Assembly: GCF_027923705.1 (NCBI RefSeq)
Contig: NZ_AP026442.1
Coordinates: 2,728,001-2,792,000 of the forward strand
Source: Cellulomonas sp. NTE-D12
GTDB taxonomy: Bacteria; Actinomycetota; Actinomycetes; Actinomycetales; Cellulomonadaceae
Length of the DNA: 64,000 bases
Reading direction: 5' to 3'
The first letter of the stretch is position 1. Each line of letters begins with the position of its first letter. The position numbers were made by a program, and so were the translations under genes. The notes below the pieces were generated by a model that was not told the origin of the DNA, ran no database searches, and saw only the letters and a program-made list of their open reading frames with translations. This document shows, one piece after another, positions 14,916 through 22,758 of this stretch.

Positions 14916-16547
14916 ATGCGTTCGACGGTGGTCGAGGATGAACGGCTCGGGGCCGTGCCCGCAGCCGACCCGAGACGCTGGCCGGACGACGGATGGGAGC
15001 CATGTCCCGGCGGCGGCGCAGGAGCGCAGCCTCGTCCCTTCGCCGCGGCACTCACCGCGGCGGTCGACGCCCTGGAGCGCGCGCTCGTCGCGGCGTCGGG
15101 GGCCGAGGGATGGCCGACGACCGAGCGGCACGGTGCACTCGAGGCGGTGGACCGCGCGACGAGCACCCTGACAGCGCTTCGTTCGCGCCTCCTCACGGCC
15201 GAGCAGGCCGCGGGCACCTGGGGGCTGCACGGCGACCGGACCCTTGCCGCCTGGCGCGCTCGCACGTCGCGACAGGGAGCCGGCGCCGGTTCCGCGCAGG
15301 TGCGGCAGGCCGTCACCGTCGCCACGCTGCCGCGCATCGCCGACGCTCTGACGTCAGGAGCCGTGACCGCGACCCACCTCGACGCGATCGCGCGACTGAG
15401 CACCGGCAGCTCGCGCGAGGTCGCACGGCACGTCACGTCCGACGAGGGACAGGCGCATCTCGTCGCACTGGCCGAGCGGCTCGACGGCACCGCCTATGCG
15501 AAGGCGCTCGCGCAGTGGCAGGCCGAGCTCGACCCCGCCGCTCGGCAGCGCGCGCACGACGAGCAGCGGGCCGCTCGCTACCTGCACCTGAGCCACACGC
15601 CCGGCGGCACCGTGGTCAAAGGCCTCCTCGACTCGGTGGCGGGCCACCGGGTCCAGCTGGCGCTCGAGGCGGTGTCCCCCAGACCCGCGCTCGATGACGA
15701 CCGTTCACCCGAGCAGCGGCGAGCCGACGCCCTGGTTGCGCTGGCGGATCGCGCACTGGAGGACCCTGCCACCGTGACCGGCGCCGCCGTCAGGCCGCAC
15801 GTGTCGCTGCTCGTCAGCGAGTCGACGTGGGCGTCCGTGCGCCGCGCGCAGCTCACGGTGCCGACAACGCCTGCGCAGGCCGCGGTCGCCGCGCAGCACG
15901 CGGGCGCGGCACGGGGAGGCGCCGTCCAGGTCGCCTCGGCGCTTGCCGGGCAGCCTGCTGTGTGCGACGAGGACGGCCGAACGTGGCCAGCGAGCGAGGT
16001 GGCACGCGTGCTGTGCGACTGCCGCATCAGCCGGGTGGTCCTGGGGTCGGATTCCGTCCCGCTCGACCTCGGTCGCACCCACCGGCTCTTCACCGGTGCG
16101 CAGCGCCGCGCCGCCACCGTCCGGGACGGCGGCTGCGGCTGGCCGTCGTGCCCGGCCGCCGCGCGCTGGTGCGAGCTGCACCACATCCGTTGGTGGGACC
16201 GCGACGGTGGCTCATCGGACCTCGACAACGCCGTCCTGCTGTGCAGCTACCACCACCACCTCGTCCACCGGCGGGAGCTGACCATCACGCGCCTCCCGCG
16301 CGCCGTGACGCCAGCCCTCCCCCTCGAGAGCCAGCGCCGCGTGCACTACAGGTTCACGGATGGGAAGGGCCGCGCCGTCGCCGAGCCGCGGAGCGCCCCT
16401 ATGGGCCGCCCACCAACCGAGCAGAGCGCCGCCGCGACCAGCCCACCGGACGAGGACTCTGCCGCCGCCGGGACCAGTCCACAGGACGAGGACTCTGCCG
16501 CCGCCGGGACCAGCCGACTGGCCGACGGGAGTGGCGCAGGGAGGTGA
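14916..16547 (+). CDS. DUF222 domain protein with C-terminal HNH nuclease
   Basis: This 543-residue protein of the multicopy actinobacterial DUF222/HNH family (13E12 type) has a long helical DUF222 region (about residues 40-330) and an HNH motif near residues 405-450 (CGWPSC, CELHHIRWWDRDGGSSDLDN, CSYHHHLVH). The metal-binding and catalytic His residues are all present. The C-terminus is an acidic low-complexity tail with a 12-residue unit (PDEDSAAAGTSP type) repeated about twice. The family may act in mobile-element biology or DNA damage; its function is not established. It is a single-gene transcript by its leaderless promoter. Confidence 0.85.
   Translation: MRSTVVEDERLGAVPAADPRRWPDDGWEPCPGGGAGAQPRPFAAALTAAVDALERALVAASGAEGWPTTERHGALEAVDRATSTLTALRSRLLTAEQAAGTWGLHGDRTLAAWRARTSRQGAGAGSAQVRQAVTVATLPRIADALTSGAVTATHLDAIARLSTGSSREVARHVTSDEGQAHLVALAERLDGTAYAKALAQWQAELDPAARQRAHDEQRAARYLHLSHTPGGTVVKGLLDSVAGHRVQLALEAVSPRPALDDDRSPEQRRADALVALADRALEDPATVTGAAVRPHVSLLVSESTWASVRRAQLTVPTTPAQAAVAAQHAGAARGGAVQVASALAGQPAVCDEDGRTWPASEVARVLCDCRISRVVLGSDSVPLDLGRTHRLFTGAQRRAATVRDGGCGWPSCPAAARWCELHHIRWWDRDGGSSDLDNAVLLCSYHHHLVHRRELTITRLPRAVTPALPLESQRRVHYRFTDGKGRAVAEPRSAPMGRPPTEQSAAATSPPDEDSAAAGTSPQDEDSAAAGTSRLADGSGAGR
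16449..16515 (+). repeat. 36-bp direct repeat inside the DUF222/HNH gene tail
   Basis: The unit beginning GACGAGGACTCTGCCGCCGC starts at 16449 and again at 16485, a 36-bp period that keeps frame and duplicates 12 residues. It reads as a recent slippage duplication in a disordered tail. Confidence 0.7.
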
Positions 16548-16599
16548 CTCCCTCGCGACGTCGTCCATCCGCTTGCGGCTGGTTCCGGCCTGTGGGAGC

Positions 16600-17529
16600 T
16601 CAGTGCACGGTGAACTTCTTGCTGTCCTGCATGCGCGGTCCCGGCGCCTCGCCACCGGAGGGGTCGTCCTCCGTCGCGACGACGGTGTAGGTGCCCGGCG
16701 GCAGCTGAACCGTGAACGAGTACGGCGCGAACGTCTGGCCCTCTGCTGTGTGCGCGACACCGGAGAGCACCACCACGCCTCGGTCGGTGACCACCTTCCA
16801 CGGCAACGTCGCCTCGAACACGGCCGCCTGACCGCTGACGGTCACGGGCGACGTCGTCGTCGCACCCTGCCGCGGTGCGTCGATCTGCACCCAGGCCTGC
16901 ACGTCGAGCGCCGGCTCACGCACCTGAGGATCCGTCCAGACGACCGCACCCCACAGCTCCCCCGCCGGCTGGCCGGCGATGGTCAGCAGCACCGAGCCGG
17001 ACGGGTCGCCGGTCGCCGCCGTCACCGTGTGCACCAGCTGCTGGATCATCAGCGCGGCACCCGCCGAGCCGATCGACGCGGTCCGGGCGTCGGCGCTGAG
17101 GTCGACGACGGTCGGGTGGCCGGGCGTGACACCGAGCACGGTGGTCGCCCTGTTCCACGGGCTGGTGTAGTCCGGGTCGTCCGGTCCGGCGATCATCCGT
17201 TCGACGGCGCTGCGCACCGGGTCGCCGGTGAGGTCGTGCCGCTCGGGGATGAGCCGCAGGCCGGTGCGGGTGTCGATCATGAAGTAGACGGGCACGTCAG
17301 CCGCCGTGACGGTCGGCGTGGGTGTGGGCGTCGGGGTGGGCGTCGGGGTGGGCGTCGGCGTGACGCTGGGGGTCGACGGCGCGACGGTGGGGGCCGGACT
17401 GCTGGTCGAGGACGACGAGCCGGGACCGGCGGTCTGGTTCTGGCACCCGGTCAGCAGCGCGCCGACGACGGCGACCACCGCACCGGCCGCGAGGAAGGGG
17501 AACGACGAGGGCCTCGTCAGCGTCGACAT
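16600..17529 (-). CDS. GerMN/Gmad2 domain lipoprotein
   Basis: From ATG 17529 the protein has 309 residues. It has a lipoprotein signal (hydrophobic stretch then LLTGC), a Ser/Thr/Pro linker with about nine Pro-Thr dipeptides, a GerMN domain (VPVYFMIDTRTGLRLIPERH, VLGVTPGHPTVVDLSADA), and a C-terminal immunoglobulin-like Gmad2 domain (SPVTVSGQAAVFEATLPWKV, FTVQLPPGTYTVVATEDDPS). In non-sporulating actinobacteria such proteins are surface lipoproteins of unknown role. It is divergent from the CoA-binding protein gene. Confidence 0.85.
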   Translation of the reverse strand: MSTLTRPSSFPFLAAGAVVAVVGALLTGCQNQTAGPGSSSSTSSPAPTVAPSTPSVTPTPTPTPTPTPTPTPTVTAADVPVYFMIDTRTGLRLIPERHDLTGDPVRSAVERMIAGPDDPDYTSPWNRATTVLGVTPGHPTVVDLSADARTASIGSAGAALMIQQLVHTVTAATGDPSGSVLLTIAGQPAGELWGAVVWTDPQVREPALDVQAWVQIDAPRQGATTTSPVTVSGQAAVFEATLPWKVVTDRGVVVLSGVAHTAEGQTFAPYSFTVQLPPGTYTVVATEDDPSGGEAPGPRMQDSKKFTVH

Positions 17530-17624
17530 GGCGCGCTCCTGCAGCGACCCCGGGCCCTGCGACGGGGCCCGCCACGGGGCCACTGTCTGGTTCGAGCGTC
17601 CCACCGCGCCCCCGTCAGGACCAC

Positions 17625-17657
17625 GGACCGAAGGTCCCCACCGGGCCCTTCGGCCCT
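17625..17657. promoter_or_regulatory. Pair of DosR/DevR-like boxes upstream of the CoA-binding protein gene
   Basis: GGGGACCTTCGGTCC on the minus strand (17625-17639) and GGGCCCTTCGGCCCT on the plus strand (17643-17657) each agree with the mycobacterial DosR half-box GGGACTTTNGGCCC at about 12 of 14 positions. Their centres are 18 bp apart. They lie 80-112 bases before the CoA-binding gene and about 100 bases from the divergent lipoprotein start. Binding by a DosR homologue (hypoxia or nitric oxide response) is inference. Confidence 0.5.
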
Positions 17658-17736
17658 GGACGCGGGCCGGCAGCGGCGGTCGGCTGGTCGGGAACCCGCT
17701 GCACCAGCAGCGTCGAACCCTGCCGAGGAGCACCCG

Positions 17737-18210
17737 ATGAAGACCGCCGACGCCGCCGCCGAGTTCCTCTCCCAGCGCCGCATCGCGGTGACCGGGGTGT
17801 CGCGGACGCCGGCCAGCCACGGCGCGAACGTCGTCTACAAGACCCTGCGCGACAAGGGCTACGAGGTCGTCGCGGTCAACCCGAACGCCACCACGGTAGA
17901 GGGTGACCCGTGCTACCCCGACCTCGCCTCGGTGCCCGGTGGCGTCGACGCGGTGGTGATCGCCACGGGTCCGGACCACGCGGACGAGACGATGCAGCAG
18001 GCGGTGGACGCCGGCGTCGGGCACGTGTGGATGCACCGGTCGGTGGACAAGGGCAGCGTCTCGGCCACGGCGACGGCACTGGGGCGGTCGCACGGCATCA
18101 CCGTGATCGACGGCGGCTGCCCGCTGATGTACGGCGCGGTGTCCGACCCGGGGCACCGGTTCATGTACCGGTTGTTCACGCTGACCGGCCGGGTGCCCCG
18201 CAACGTCTGA
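17737..18210 (+). CDS. CoA-binding domain protein (YccU-like)
   Basis: The ATG at 17737 follows a GAGGAG Shine-Dalgarno and gives 157 residues forming one CoA-binding Rossmann domain: IAVTGVSRTPASHGANVVYK, GYEVVAVNPNATTVEG, VDAVVIATGPDHADETM, and a C-terminal GGCPLMY. It is like the N-terminal domain of acyl-CoA synthetases without a catalytic partner. Its promoter region holds two DosR-like boxes, suggesting induction at low oxygen. Confidence 0.86.
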   Translation: MKTADAAAEFLSQRRIAVTGVSRTPASHGANVVYKTLRDKGYEVVAVNPNATTVEGDPCYPDLASVPGGVDAVVIATGPDHADETMQQAVDAGVGHVWMHRSVDKGSVSATATALGRSHGITVIDGGCPLMYGAVSDPGHRFMYRLFTLTGRVPRNV

Positions 18211-18270
18211 CGGCCCGGAGCAGCTGCCACCCGCGCTCGGCCCGCACGCCCCGCACGCCCCCCGCGAGCC

Positions 18271-18972
18271 TCACACCTGCGCGGTCGCCCAGCGCGCCCC
18301 TGACTCGGAGACCATCTCCACCGACGTGACCTGACCGCTCGCGGGCCACGGCACCACCCAGCTCCCGCCGCCGGACCCGTCGAGCGCCCACGTGCCGGCC
18401 GCCTGCCGCGAGCCGTCAGCCAGCACCAGCCAGCACGAGTACCACTGCCCGGCCGGACCGCCCGCCACGCTGACGACGAGCACGCGCTGCCCGTCTGACC
18501 GGCTCTCCTGGACCGCCCCCACCGCGCTGCCGTCCGGGGTGCGCAGCGGCGTGCCGACCGCCACCTGCTGCGCGGCGCCCTGGTGCAGCACCACGGCCGA
18601 GCCGCCTGCACCGACCGCGATCCCGACGACCAGCGCGGCAGCGACCAGCACGGCGATGCGCCGCCGCGGGCGGTGACGGTGCACGACGGCCGGTGCTGCG
18701 GCCGTGCGCCGGTCCAGACCCGTCGCCACCAGCACCCGCTGCGAGAACCCGGCGGGCGGCTCGACCCGCGGTGCGGCGACGAGCACGTGCTCCACGGCGT
18801 CCGCCAGCGCGGTGTAGCGGGTGCGGCAAGTCTCGCACCGGGCGAGGTGCCGGGTGAGCTCGTCACGGTCCCGCTGGTCCACCTGCGCCAGGGCGAGGTC
18901 CGTCAACGCCTCGTCGCCCGGGTGCGGGCCCGGCTCCGGGTTCGGGCGCAGCCCCGGGTTGTGCTCAGTCAC
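18271..18972 (-). CDS. Anti-sigma factor, zinc-finger/RskA type
   Basis: This 233-residue membrane protein has a cytosolic anti-sigma domain carrying the HxxxCxxC zinc motif (HLARCETC), one membrane helix (about residues 109-131), and an extracytoplasmic RskA-like domain. The GTG start overlaps the sigma gene stop, the usual arrangement for a cognate pair. It should hold the ECF sigma factor inactive until a signal, probably proteolytic, releases it. Confidence 0.88.
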   Translation of the reverse strand: MTEHNPGLRPNPEPGPHPGDEALTDLALAQVDQRDRDELTRHLARCETCRTRYTALADAVEHVLVAAPRVEPPAGFSQRVLVATGLDRRTAAAPAVVHRHRPRRRIAVLVAAALVVGIAVGAGGSAVVLHQGAAQQVAVGTPLRTPDGSAVGAVQESRSDGQRVLVVSVAGGPAGQWYSCWLVLADGSRQAAGTWALDGSGGGSWVVPWPASGQVTSVEMVSESGARWATAQV

Positions 18973-19540
18973 GGTCCGCCTCCATCGCCTCGCGCACCCG
19001 ACGCAGGCCCGTCCGGATGCGCGTCTTCGCCGTCCCGAGAGGGATGCCCTCGGACACGCTGATCTCGTTGGCAGTCCGCCCGCCGATCACAGCGAGCACC
19101 ACGGCGCGCGCCTGCTCGGGCGGCAAGGTCCGCAGCCGCGCGACGGCGGCGTCCCGCTCGGTGGAGCGCACCACCTCGTCCTCCGGCCCGGGCACCTGCA
19201 GGGTGGCGGTGATCATCTCCTCGAGCACCGACGCGTCCACCGGGGTTGCCCGGCGGGCCCGCATCGCGTCGATCGCCGCGTTCCGGGTGATGGTCAACAA
19301 CCAGGTCAGCACCGAGGCGCGCCGCACGTCGTAGGTCCCGGCGGCCCGCCACGCGCGGACGAACACCTCCTGGCTGACGTCCTGGGCCAGCCCGGTGTCG
19401 TGGGTGATCGACACCGCCAGGCCGAACACCGCCGACTGGAACCGCCGCACGAACGCGATGGCCGCGGCGTCGTCGTCCACCGCCAGCCCGGCGACCAGCG
19501 ACGCGTCGGCGGTGCGGTCGGCACCGGAGAACAGCTGCAC
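18965..19540 (-). CDS. ECF RNA polymerase sigma factor
   Basis: I choose the GTG at 19540 (191 residues, starting MQLFSGADRTADASLVAGL after translation); a longer frame to 19669 would overlap the divergent lipoprotein gene. Region 2 (AIAFVRRFQSAVFGLAVSI, DVSQEVFVRAWR) and region 4 (LPPEQARAVVLAVIGGRT, EGIPLGTAKTRIRTGLRRVR) are clear. The gene is followed by its anti-sigma factor and is divergent from a lipoprotein gene that is a likely target, as in SigK-type systems. Confidence 0.86.
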   Translation of the reverse strand: MQLFSGADRTADASLVAGLAVDDDAAAIAFVRRFQSAVFGLAVSITHDTGLAQDVSQEVFVRAWRAAGTYDVRRASVLTWLLTITRNAAIDAMRARRATPVDASVLEEMITATLQVPGPEDEVVRSTERDAAVARLRTLPPEQARAVVLAVIGGRTANEISVSEGIPLGTAKTRIRTGLRRVREAMEADRD

Positions 19541-19568
19541 GTCCTGATGTACGGCGTCGGGGCCGGCA

Positions 19569-19592
19569 GGGATTGCGTGCCGCCGCAATCCC
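19569..19592. promoter_or_regulatory. Perfect inverted repeat in the sigma/lipoprotein divergent region
   Basis: GGGATTGCG, six-base loop, CGCAATCCC: a perfect 9-bp palindrome placed 29 bases from the sigma start and 76 bases before the lipoprotein start. It could be an operator or hold paired promoter elements of an autoregulated ECF sigma factor. With no stop codon nearby, it is not a terminator for either gene. Confidence 0.45.
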
Positions 19593-19667
19593 CCTGGCCA
19601 CGCAGCACGTATCACCCTCGACGGCCGCCCACCCGAGGACGGCCCGCTCGGACCACCTGGAGGGGCC

Positions 19668-20219
19668 ATGAACGCACGATCCCGCGTCTGGACGTTGGGG
19701 GCGAGCCTGCTGCTGGCGGGGACCCTCGCGGCGTGCGGCAGCTCGTCGTCGGGCGGAGGGACCGGCGCCTACGGCGGCGGCGCGACCAGCGCACCGGCCA
19801 TGGGCTCCTCGGCGTCGGCCGGTGGTGGCGCCTACGGGTCGGGTGCGTCGGGCGGGTCGACCAGCGCCGCCGCGGTCACCGTGATGACGGCCAGCTCGAG
19901 CCTCGGCACGATCCTGGTGGACGGCAGCGGCCGCACCCTCTACCTGTTCACCAAGGACTCCCCCAACACCTCGACGTGCACGGGCGGCTGCCTCGCGGCG
20001 TGGCCCCCGCTGCTCGGCACGGCCACGGCCGGCACCGGGGTCGACTCCTCCCTGCTGGGCACGTTGACCCGACCGGACGGGAAGATGCAGGTCTCGTACA
20101 AGGGCATGCCGTTGTACTACTGGGCCCAGGACTCCGCAGCCGGTCAGACCAACGGCCAGGGTGTGCAAGGCGTCTGGTGGGTGGTCAGCCCACAGGGCAC
20201 GCCGATCACCACCAAGTGA
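19668..20219 (+). CDS. Secreted-repeat lipoprotein (Lipoprotein_15 family)
   Basis: This 183-residue protein has a lipoprotein signal ending LAAC, a Gly/Ser/Ala-rich linker, and two copies of the YLFTKD / W-P-P type repeat of PF03640 (GRTLYLFTKDSPNTSTCTGG, CLAAWPPL, then LYYWAQDSAAGQTNGQGVQG and WWVV). The family is exported and of unknown biochemical role. It is transcribed away from the ECF sigma gene and lies just before a membrane protein that may be its partner. Confidence 0.86.
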   Translation: MNARSRVWTLGASLLLAGTLAACGSSSSGGGTGAYGGGATSAPAMGSSASAGGGAYGSGASGGSTSAAAVTVMTASSSLGTILVDGSGRTLYLFTKDSPNTSTCTGGCLAAWPPLLGTATAGTGVDSSLLGTLTRPDGKMQVSYKGMPLYYWAQDSAAGQTNGQGVQGVWWVVSPQGTPITTK

Positions 20220-20226
20220 CGGCGTC

Positions 20227-20853
20227 GTGCCGACGACGACGGGTGCACCGGACCGTGCCCGGGCCAGGACCGCGGGCACGCCGGGGCGCGGCACCACGCG
20301 CACGCTGCTCGGCACCCTCGTCGCCGGCACCGCGGTCTCCGTGGCGCTCGGCCTCTACGCCCGCCTGCACGTGCCGACCGGCCGGACGCTGACGACGCTC
20401 GGGTTCACCGACCTGCTGCACATGAAGGCGTGGCTGACCACCGCCGCGCTCGCGCTGGCCGGGGGTCAGGTGCTCAGCGCCCTGCGCCTCTACGGCCGGC
20501 TCGGTGGCCGGCAGCAGAGCTCGTCGAGACCGCGACGAGCCGAACCGGCACCGGCCTGGGTGCACCGGCTGCACCGGTCCGGCGGCGCGCTCGCCGTGCT
20601 GCTGACCCTGCCGGTGGCGTTCCAGTGCGCGTGGTCGCTCGGCTTCGGCACGTACAGCGCGCGAGTGCTGGTGCACTCGGCGCTCGGGTGCGTGCTCTAC
20701 GGCGTGTTCGTGGCGAAGATGCTCGCGCTGCGCCTGCGACGCCCCCCGGGCTGGCTGATTCCCTGGCTCGGCGGCTTGCTGGTGCTCGCGTTCGTCGGCC
20801 TGTGGCTGACGTCGTCGCTGTGGTTCTTCACCCACGGCGGCAGGGGCTACTGA
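20227..20853 (+). CDS. Four-helix membrane protein with conserved histidines (DUF6529-like)
   Basis: From GTG 20227 the protein has 208 residues and about four to five membrane helices. Histidines sit near or in the helices (YARLHVPTG, LLHMKAW, WVHRLHRSGG, LVHSALGC), a layout like heme-b-binding ferric reductase/cytochrome b561 proteins. I think it belongs to DUF6529, with moderate certainty. It starts 7 bases after the lipoprotein stop, so the two form an operon. A role in moving electrons to or from the lipoprotein is a guess. Confidence 0.7.
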   Translation: MPTTTGAPDRARARTAGTPGRGTTRTLLGTLVAGTAVSVALGLYARLHVPTGRTLTTLGFTDLLHMKAWLTTAALALAGGQVLSALRLYGRLGGRQQSSSRPRRAEPAPAWVHRLHRSGGALAVLLTLPVAFQCAWSLGFGTYSARVLVHSALGCVLYGVFVAKMLALRLRRPPGWLIPWLGGLLVLAFVGLWLTSSLWFFTHGGRGY

Positions 20854-20887
20854 CTCCCCGCTGACCCGGCCGCCGACCCGTCGCGCG

Positions 20888-21226
20888 TCACGGGCGCAGG
20901 TACGCCCAGCCCTGCCGCTGCCGGGCCACCAGGTGCGCCACCCCGGACGGGACGACGACGGCACCGGGCGTCACCGCGCCGTCGTCCAGCCCCATGCTGC
21001 GCAGCGAGTTGCGGCACACCGCGAGCCCGATGCCCGCCTCGAACGCCTCCGCGAGCGCGGGCGCCGTCTCCTGCCCCGGCAGGCCCAGCCGCGCCGCCTC
21101 GCCGTGCACCACCACCTCCACCGGCGTGCCGGGCTCCAGCTCGCGCAGCAGGTTCAGCGCGTTGCGCAGCACGGCACGGTGCTTGTCCGGCGAGCCCTCG
21201 GACAGGTGCAGCACGACTCCGGGCAT
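20888..21226 (-). CDS. DsrE/DsrF-like sulfur-transfer family protein
   Basis: The ATG at 21226 has GAGAGG upstream and gives 112 residues. The fold signature is VVLHLSEGSPDKHRAVLRNA, VEVVVHGEAARLGL and IGLAVCRNSLRSMGL, the last with the single Cys at the position used for persulfide transfer in DsrE/TusD proteins. A CsoR/CstR-like operator lies 53-69 bases upstream, as it does before the rhodanese gene 6.6 kb away, suggesting a common response to reactive sulfur. Confidence 0.8.
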   Translation of the reverse strand: MPGVVLHLSEGSPDKHRAVLRNALNLLRELEPGTPVEVVVHGEAARLGLPGQETAPALAEAFEAGIGLAVCRNSLRSMGLDDGAVTPGAVVVPSGVAHLVARQRQGWAYLRP

Positions 21227-21278
21227 CGCGGAACCTCTCGATCGGTGACGCCACGCACTGCGCGAGGCGTCTGGCACG

Positions 21279-21295
21279 GTACCCCGGGGTGTATG
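21279..21295. promoter_or_regulatory. CsoR/CstR-like operator upstream of the DsrE-family gene
   Basis: GGTACCCCGGGGTGTAT contains the perfect palindrome ACCCCGGGGT with outer TA on both sides, resembling the GC-core, TA-flanked sites of CsoR-family copper or persulfide sensors. No CsoR-family gene lies in the window. Confidence 0.5.
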
Positions 21296-21337
21296 TCGGC
21301 GCAGCGCCGGACGACGGCGAGGCGGCCGGTGGTCCGG

Positions 21338-21961
21338 TCAGCCGCGCGCGGCGGACACCGACCCGACGGAACCGTCCAGGTGCACCACCCGCGCGTCGAA
21401 CCACGCGGCCTCGCGCTCGTCGTGCGTCACCAGCAGCACGGTCCGCCCGGCGCACCGGTCGCGGACCCACCCCATGGTCACCGGCTTCACGGCCTGGTCC
21501 AGGCCGGTGAACGGCTCGTCCAGCACCACCAGCTCGGCGTCGGCGAGCACGGCGCGCACGATGGCGACCCGCCGGCGCTGACCACCGGACAGCTCGCGCA
21601 CGGGCGCGTGCACCGCCGCGTCGTCGAGCCCCACCGCCGCGAGCGCCTCGAGCACCGCACCGCGGTCCGCCCCCCGCCCCAGCACCAGCCGCACGTTGTC
21701 CACCGCCGACAGCTGCGGGCACAGCCGGTCCTCCTGGAACACCGCCGACCGCGGCCGCCCGCCCACCCCCTCCACCGCACCGCCGTCGGGCCGGTCCAGC
21801 CCCAGCAGCAGCCGGCCGACCGTCGTCTTGCCGGACCCGTTCGGCCCCATCAGGGCCGTCACCCCGCCGGGCGCCAGCGACAGGTCCAGCCCGTCGAGCA
21901 CCACGTGGTCACCGAACCGCCGCGTGACGCCGCGCAGCCCGATCCCGCCGCTCCCGCTCAC
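21338..21961 (-). CDS. ABC importer ATP-binding subunit (SsuB/TauB-like)
   Basis: The GTG at 21961 overlaps the permease stop by four bases, giving 207 residues. Walker A is GPNGSGKTT, the signature is ELSGGQRRRVAI, Walker B is LVVLDEPF, and the switch His is in LLVTHDE. It is short for the family and ends soon after the H-loop. It energises the adjacent permease and is the last gene of the hydrogenase-ABC operon. Confidence 0.88.
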   Translation of the reverse strand: MSGSGGIGLRGVTRRFGDHVVLDGLDLSLAPGGVTALMGPNGSGKTTVGRLLLGLDRPDGGAVEGVGGRPRSAVFQEDRLCPQLSAVDNVRLVLGRGADRGAVLEALAAVGLDDAAVHAPVRELSGGQRRRVAIVRAVLADAELVVLDEPFTGLDQAVKPVTMGWVRDRCAGRTVLLVTHDEREAAWFDARVVHLDGSVGSVSAARG

Positions 21962-22758
21962 GCCGCACCGCCCCAGCGCCGCTGCGCGGCGGTCAGCCCC
22001 AGCCGCACCAGCCGCTCGAAGGCGACGCTCAGCGCCACCACCACGAGGGTCCAGGCGAACAGGTCCGGCGTGGAGAGGAAGATCTTCGCCTGGTACATCC
22101 GCTCGCCGATGCTGCCGGTCGGCAGGCCGATCACCTCGGCGGCGATGCCGCTCTTCCACGCCAGGCCGACGCCCGTCTCGCAGCCGGCGACGACGAACGG
22201 CAGCACGGCCGGCACGTCGATGGCCCGCACGCGCCGCAGCCGGGGCACCCGGTACACCGTCGCCATCTCCAGCAGCGCGGCGTCCCGGTGGGCGATCCCC
22301 TCGAGGGTGTTGGTGTAGACGATCGGCACCACCATCAGCGCCGAGATCACCAGCGCCAGCCGTCCGGTGCCCGTCACCAGGATCACCAGGATGATGAAGC
22401 TGACCACCGGGGTGGCCCGAACGGTGCTGATCAGCGGTGCCAGCAGCGCCGCGACCAGGGGCACCGCCGCCGCGACGGCCGCGAGGCACACCGCGACCAG
22501 CGCCCCGATCGCGAAGCCTGCGCCGATCCGCAGCAGCGAGTGCCCGGCCGTCGTCCAGAACGCCGCGGTCCGCACCAGCTCGGCGAGCCGGCCCACCACC
22601 TCGACCGGCGAGGCCAGCACGATCTGCTGACCGACCGCGGCGGCGACCAGCTGCCACACCAGCAGCCAGAACACCAGCACCCCGCTGGTCCGCAGCGCAC
22701 GCCCGTGCCGCCGGGCGCGCACCGCGGCCGGCCGCTCAGCGCTGGTAGTAGAAGTCAT
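21958..22758 (-). CDS. ABC importer permease (SsuC/TauC-like)
   Basis: This permease has 266 residues from ATG 22758, with a GTG directly before it at 22761 as the other option. There are about six membrane segments and the EAA-type coupling loop (MATVYRVPRLRRVRAIDVPA). It overlaps the end of the binding-protein gene by about 23 bases, so it is translationally coupled. The family imports sulfonates, nitrate, thiamine precursors and similar small solutes; the ligand here is unknown. Confidence 0.87.
   Translation of the reverse strand: MTSTTSAERPAAVRARRHGRALRTSGVLVFWLLVWQLVAAAVGQQIVLASPVEVVGRLAELVRTAAFWTTAGHSLLRIGAGFAIGALVAVCLAAVAAAVPLVAALLAPLISTVRATPVVSFIILVILVTGTGRLALVISALMVVPIVYTNTLEGIAHRDAALLEMATVYRVPRLRRVRAIDVPAVLPFVVAGCETGVGLAWKSGIAAEVIGLPTGSIGERMYQAKIFLSTPDLFAWTLVVVALSVAFERLVRLGLTAAQRRWGGAA

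Noticed and set aside
11496..15230. Very long open frame on the minus strand running from pirin through the genes to 15.2 kb
   Set aside because: Only the first 996 bases encode a recognisable protein (pirin). The rest is antisense to the Gfo/Idh/MocA and luciferase-like genes and has the His/Arg/Gly-rich look of out-of-frame high-GC sequence.
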